Shown here piece by piece: positions 58,960 to 64,000 of a stretch of 64,000 nucleotides of DNA. Source of the DNA: Ottelia alismoides (taxonomy: Eukaryota; Streptophyta; Magnoliopsida; Alismatales; Hydrocharitaceae); contig JAZKJV010004148.1 in NCBI GenBank assembly GCA_037367405.1, positions 682,501 through 746,500 of the forward strand. Direction: 5' to 3'. Position numbers and translations under genes: made by a program. The notes beneath the pieces were generated by a model, which did no database searches, was not told the origin of the DNA, and was given only the letters and a program-made list of their open reading frames with translations. Numbering within the stretch: position 1 is the first letter of the stretch; each line of letters opens with the position of its first letter.

Positions 58960-60840
58960 GTAACAGTTTACTACTCCCACTGCATGGTAGATATCTAGCT
59001 TTTGTACAGATGTAGCATACACCCAGCTTCACAGAACTGATGGATAAGGGCTAGCAGTTTTAGCATTCACATCCTCTCCTTTTAGATAGGTCAGTACCAT
59101 ATCTTAAGGAAAAGAAGCCTTTCTTAGAATTTTCCAGAAAATGGAATATGTCCAAGGTGTACCACTAATGCGACGGTCCCAATGCCCTCTTTCTTTGCTT
59201 CTGAACAACTTCAGAACTAAGATCTAAGAGGAATCATTGAGATCATATCTCATGATATGGAACAACCAGTTATAAAAAACTTATTATTATCCATATATCA
59301 TTTAAATGATTAGGATATTATCTACATTTAGCACGATGAACACAATGACACTCCCACTAAGCTTCACATGGTTCATCAAGATTATATCTGAAATCATAAA
59401 ATTTATAATTTCATTAAGTCTTATGTTCCAACTATAAGAAGCTTATATGAGTTCATAGATGGAATTCCTCAGCTTGCACACCTTGCTTTCCTCATCCATG
59501 AAGCCACAAGGCTACTTCACATGAATATCCTCAAAGAGGTATTCATAGAGGAATACAATCTTGACTCACATCTTGAAAATGCTATAGTGACGTTGTGTAG
59601 CTAGGGTTAGCTTTATTCTGATGGATTGAAGCATGGTCATCGAAGAGCAAGTCTCATCGCAAGTGATGTCTTCTCTTCGGTGTGTAGCTCATGGCTACGA
59701 ACCGTGCTTTGAAGGTCTCTACCTTCTCATCAAATTCCCCCTTTCTCCTGAAGATCCATTTACACCTTAATGAGCCTTACCCATATAGGTGGATCCTCGA
59801 GGTCCATATACAACACTTGTATATGAAGTCTACATTAGATTTTTATTGCTAACATCAATCTTTTCATGTCATGATCCTCAGGAGCTTCATCACATGAAGT
59901 CCGATCATTTTTAAACTTAACTGACACATAGAATACATCCTCAAACTTATTTGAAGAAGTATTAGTGTTTCATCTTCAATTATTCTTTTAGTTTCCGATT
60001 TCAGGAACCTCATTATCTTTTCAAGATTAAATGAGTTCCTTTACTTCATCTTCATCTTGATTCTCAAGAGAGTCATCCTTTAAGAATCACATTATTAGAG
60101 ATGAGATCTTTTAAGAATCTCAAGGTCATAAAGTAGGTATCCAATACCATCCTTTATTTTCCTAATGAAGTAGCACTCTCGAATTCTAGATTCCAGATTA
60201 CTTGCATGGGACCTTATTAAGGATATATATTGTAGTCTCTACTATATATATACCTTAGAAACTAATAGATAATTATTCTAGTATTCATCATTGATCATAT
60301 CATGTCAACATGATACAATTTTTTATTCCTACAACTCTTATTGAGTTTAGGTTAATTAGGTGGAGTGAGATAGAAATTATATTCATATCTCTATAAAGCA
60401 TTCTATGAATTCATCTAATAGGTACTAACTACTTAGATTAGATCAAATTTTAATATTCCTTCAAACTTTGGTTCTAAACCAAAATTGTGAAATCTATGAA
60501 CATTTCAAAGGTTTCTAAGTGAAGAGAAGAAATCTCATATCACAAATAATCATCAATAGATATCACATATCCACAATGTTTATTCTGATATAGATGATTC
60601 ACATACATCAATATGTATGAGATCTTGAATACCTTGACATCTTACACCATTCAAAGGAAGGGTGTATTGGACATTTTTACTTTTGAATACAATATTCACA
60701 AGTATGTAAGATTTGAACCTTTAGACAATCTAATGTTTCATCTCTTATTAGTCTATTGATCACATTAACAGACAAATGTCCAAGGCTTGATGCCAGATCA
60801 TTGTCAAATGATCTTCATTCTTCTATTGATCTTTTAAGGT
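58960..60840 (-). pseudogene. C3 reverse transcriptase and integrase (degenerate)
   Basis: Pol remnant parallel to C1. The CTRPDICYAVG-like boundary block lies at about 58970-59060. The active-site block at 59311-59331 reads LNVDNIL instead of LYVDDIL. The palm segment at 59530-59572 reads M, TGA, VKIVFLYEY, so a stop (59566-59568) replaces the first catalytic Asp codon, as in C1. HTCEYCIQ and the YGYVIS-type integrase pieces lie at about 60545-60710. Frames are broken throughout. Confidence 0.78.
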
Positions 60841-63785
60841 TTAATTTCAGTATTGTTAATGAACCATTCATTAATTTTCTAATTTAGTAAAGTCCACTAG
60901 ATTTTAGATTACTATCTGAAATATCTCCATCATAACTCTTTATGATAGATCTATTACAGAATTCACATTTATTTCCAATATTTAGAAATAAAAAATGATT
61001 GTATTCTGATATCTAGGTCATAGAGACATTCTCTAAGACTAAGGGCTCTCCCACTGAAAATAACAAGTCCATTTATCCAATAGAGATTGTTGCAATAATT
61101 TCACCAATGCCCATGTAGATGACTATTAAACCTTAAAATCAAATTTTATAGTCTTCTAATACATATGCAACTAATTACAAGTGTCATTAGAAGAATGAGA
61201 TATAATTATTAGACTTTTATCTTATCCAATAAGAAAGTCAATTTCAATAATTAAATGTAGATTATTCCGATGTACTATTCAAGTCCTTCTCTAAGTATCT
61301 AGATAGACTTGATAGTCATACTATCTATACATCAGGTTATTGCAGTATCGGCATTCATCCAACTATTTGGATGTCATATGGAAGTCACAAAAGTATGGTC
61401 AACTCTTTGACTTTCCTTCTTACTTGAGTCCAACCCATGCTTCCACTGCGCTCCCTTTATCTATAAACAACCATTGCTTTAGACGAAGGATCTCTTATGC
61501 TGACTTCAAAAGATTTCAATATAAGAGCATTTCAACATTTGTACATGCTTCATTCAATTCATACAATATGAATATTCTGTAGCTTCATGAATGACTAGAG
61601 TATATATAGTAGAATGATGACTTTCATCTTATCTACATCCATCTGAACTCTTAAAAAAATTGGTTCAGGTAGGTACCCAAACAAATTTGAATACATCATC
61701 TCTTATAGAGCTACCATTCCGCACGATGCATAAAACCACGTCATTCATGATTAAATGTCAAGAGCACATATGTATGCCAGAACATCTTCTTAGAATTTTA
61801 TAAGGATTATTTTACAATTACGATCATCATCGACATGTCACTTCCAAAGTACATTCGATGAGAGATCATGACTATTGAGACATACAAACCCTAGGGTTGT
61901 AGTCCTATTGTTTATTTAATTGTCACTCCTCATTATATGAGGAAACTTGCACATCGCAACCACATACAATATGTGTCCAACTGCAAGTACAATATCTTAA
62001 TCATGGATCCAATCCATGATATTTTATTGGTTATTATTGTGTATAATATTGAGTGGGTTTAATGAAGAATTATCTAAAATAAGAAATTTGCATAAGTGTA
62101 TATATTCATATATATATATACATATTTTACATTGATTTAGGAATTTTTATATCAAAGTGTCCTTGCCTTATCAACAATGAAAGTTCATTCCCTTAATCAC
62201 TTTCAATGTAAGAGATATACATACCAATATATCTCAAGCAAGATCTGGGATCTCCTTCCTTATTTTTATCACATCCCAATAATATGAGAACCTGTAACTC
62301 GAACAAAAAAGAAGTAGGAACACATTCCGCCTTGCAAGTCCAACTTGCATCTCCCAATTCAGTCTTTAACACATGGGCCCACCACCCCTAAGGTGATGGT
62401 GACCCGTCATTAATTGAACAAACCATCAATATGAATACAACTCGCTATGCGCAATCTAATATCGCCCCAATAATTTGAGGACCCGATATTGGGGTCACTG
62501 CGCATACGTCCTTACTCTTTCGAGAAGCGACGAGCCCTATCCAAATGAATCGAATGCATAAGCTTTCACTTTGGACAGGTGTCTCCTACATACAATATCT
62601 GGCGACGAAACCCTTCACCTTGACGGGATACCATGGATGTCACTTATGTGATGCTCCACCTCATATTCAAATTTTAATTAATTATTATGAATCATATTTA
62701 TATAATTAATTCTTCCAAGGAAAATTCACATCTATTCATAATAGAGTGTTTTTAATTGGATATAATTAACATAATCATATTAAATTAATTACCAATCCAA
62801 TCCAATCAACAAACTTGATTTTACTTGAATATATGGTATTATCTCAAAGTACGTATTAATTCGAATTTTAATAATTACAAAAATACATCATGATCTCTCA
62901 AGCATCATTCATTCCCAACCCACTGTCATGGCCAGTACTGGATGGAGTGGGACGGACCGTAATCGGTGCAACCCGCTGCCCCAACGCTCCCCGACTAGAC
63001 ACCATATCCGCCTTGGGAAAAAATAATACCGAGCCAATCACTTTGTACTTGAGATAATCATCGGTTCTTCAACCGAAATTATACCATATAGTAATAATCA
63101 AAATAATTTTGATTATAAGGAAATTTGCTAACCAAATTCCCAATCCTATTGAAGCATGTTTTTTATTGATTGTGTTTCCAATTATGATCTATATCAAATC
63201 TAATTATTTTATTGGTTGAGGCCAAGTAAATTAAGAAAATAATCATCATTAAATATTTCTCAAATATTTTCCATAATTATTTTATGAAATTAACAATTAA
63301 TTTCACTAATTGACAATCATTTGGTTCTTGATTAGGAATGTAATTTCAGCAGCGACCCATACTTACTAAAATTAACATATCTCAATCAAAATAAATCCAA
63401 ATTATGCAAAATCAGTTTCCTAAGATTTCTAATTTGATTTATGACAGAACCTAAGTGATATTGCACTCATTTCAAGGCGTATCAAAACAGTAATTAAGTC
63501 ATTAATCATGTTAAGATTCACAGTTCCCGCAACAGTGAATACATGTTTATTAAAATGACCATATCTCGATCAAAAGGAATCCAAATTACGTAAACTCAGA
63601 TCCTATGGTTTTCTTATTTAATGAGGAACAAAAACCAAGTGATTAATTCGTGTTTAAACATTTAAAAGGGACGAATTTATTCACTAAACAGATGTGCGAA
63701 AATGAAATGCGACAAAAACTTTCGCAAACTTAACGAACCCAAGTCATCCTAGGTTTACGGATCGTATCCAAAACCTTCGACCTAA
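60841..63785 (-). other. C3 leader and unrecognisable gag/protease zone
   Basis: No motif or credible frame. The 80-codon plus-strand frame at 61340-61582 has a counterpart at 43538-43792 in C1 but is antisense to the element and shows no family; it is taken as chance. The family GC-rich leader blocks lie at 62450-62640 and 62910-63020. Confidence 0.5.
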
Positions 63786-63798
63786 GTCTCTGATACCA
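63786..63798 (-). promoter_or_regulatory. C3 primer binding site (initiator tRNA-Met)
   Basis: Minus strand TGGTATCAGAGAC, one mismatch to the canonical site, two bases from the 5' LTR. Confidence 0.88.
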
Positions 63799-63800
63799 CT

Positions 63801-64000
63801 TGAAGAATATAGGATAATCCTCAAGCGCATCACGGAAGCGTTAGCGTCGTATCGAATACGATGAGGAACGACTAGTCGTACTAGTTGTTCTATGCAGCAG
63901 AATTTAAAAAAAATCATGTGATGAAAGCACATGATCCAAAGAAAGATTCTCGGATCGTTTCATATAAAACCACATCAAGTATAAAGTAATACCTCTTGTA
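63801..64000 (-). repeat. C3 5' LTR (cut by window edge)
   Basis: Starts TGAAGAATATAGGATAATCC; similar to the first 200 bases of the C3 3' LTR at 55990. The remaining 2.3 kb or so is outside the window. Confidence 0.9.

Larger units (their letters stand above)
55990..64000 (-). mobile_element. C3: Ty1/copia retrotransposon, minus strand (runs off the right edge)
   Basis: Third copy of the C family, inserted in C2. 3' LTR 55990-58489, PPT, 5.3-kb internal region, PBS and the first 200 bases of the 5' LTR (63801 onwards) are in the window. The left flank TGGGG (55985-55989) should be repeated after its 5' LTR outside the window. The internal length (58490-63800) is close to that of C1. No long ORF. 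Confidence 0.9.

Noticed and set aside
1..64000. CRISPR arrays, tRNA or rRNA genes, host protein-coding genes
   Set aside because: None seen. The only tRNA-related sequences are the short primer binding sites, and all coding similarity is to retrotransposon gag and pol.

Overview
The window is nuclear DNA of a flowering plant and consists entirely of transposable elements. I found no host gene, tRNA, rRNA, CRISPR array or bacterial-type feature. It is a nest of long terminal repeat (LTR) retrotransposons of two superfamilies. Athila-like Ty3/gypsy elements have LTRs of about 4 kb, a tRNA-Asp primer site, a LADRS-type protease and a long non-coding 3' spacer. Ty1/copia elements have LTRs of about 2.6 kb and an initiator tRNA-Met primer site. 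Element names A, B, D, S, C1, C2 and C3 are mine. The host species cannot be told from the sequence.

Layout. Element A (minus strand, degenerate gypsy) occupies 1-5609 and resumes at 25443-~26650. It is split by element D (5610-25442, minus strand), a complete 19.8-kb Athila-like element with both LTRs, the target-site duplication (TSD) GTAAC, primer binding site (PBS), polypurine tract (PPT), and gag, protease and pol reading frames damaged by few stops and frameshifts. Next comes one gypsy LTR (~26650-29228 plus 32150-33394), itself split by a plus-strand solo LTR, S (29229-32144). That LTR leads directly into the internal region of gypsy element B (33395-38084, then 48608-48800, minus strand), so A and B appear to share one LTR. 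B is split by copia C1 (38085-48607, minus strand, TSD TTCTT) and again by copia C2 (from 48801, plus strand). C2 is interrupted at 55989/55990 by copia C3 (minus strand), which runs off the right edge.

How the parts work together. In D the transcript would start below a TATA box in the right-hand LTR and run leftwards through a 2.3-kb leader, gag, protease, reverse transcriptase, RNase H and integrase, then a 2.6-kb non-coding spacer and the PPT. Removing D with one TSD copy restores the reading frame of A gag, and removing C1 does the same for B reverse transcriptase, which confirms the nesting order. None of the copies looks able to transpose by itself.

Most interesting signals: (1) a tandem array of hairpins, each running straight into a G-run that copies the PPT, just after pol and conserved in D, B and A; (2) shared changes in the reverse transcriptase catalytic motifs of all three copia copies, suggesting mobilisation of an already defective template; (3) FxDE in place of FxDD in the reverse transcriptase of all three gypsy copies; (4) a perfect 12-bp GC-rich palindrome carrying two G-boxes in both D LTRs; (5) two copia LTR promoters placed head to head 193 bp apart.
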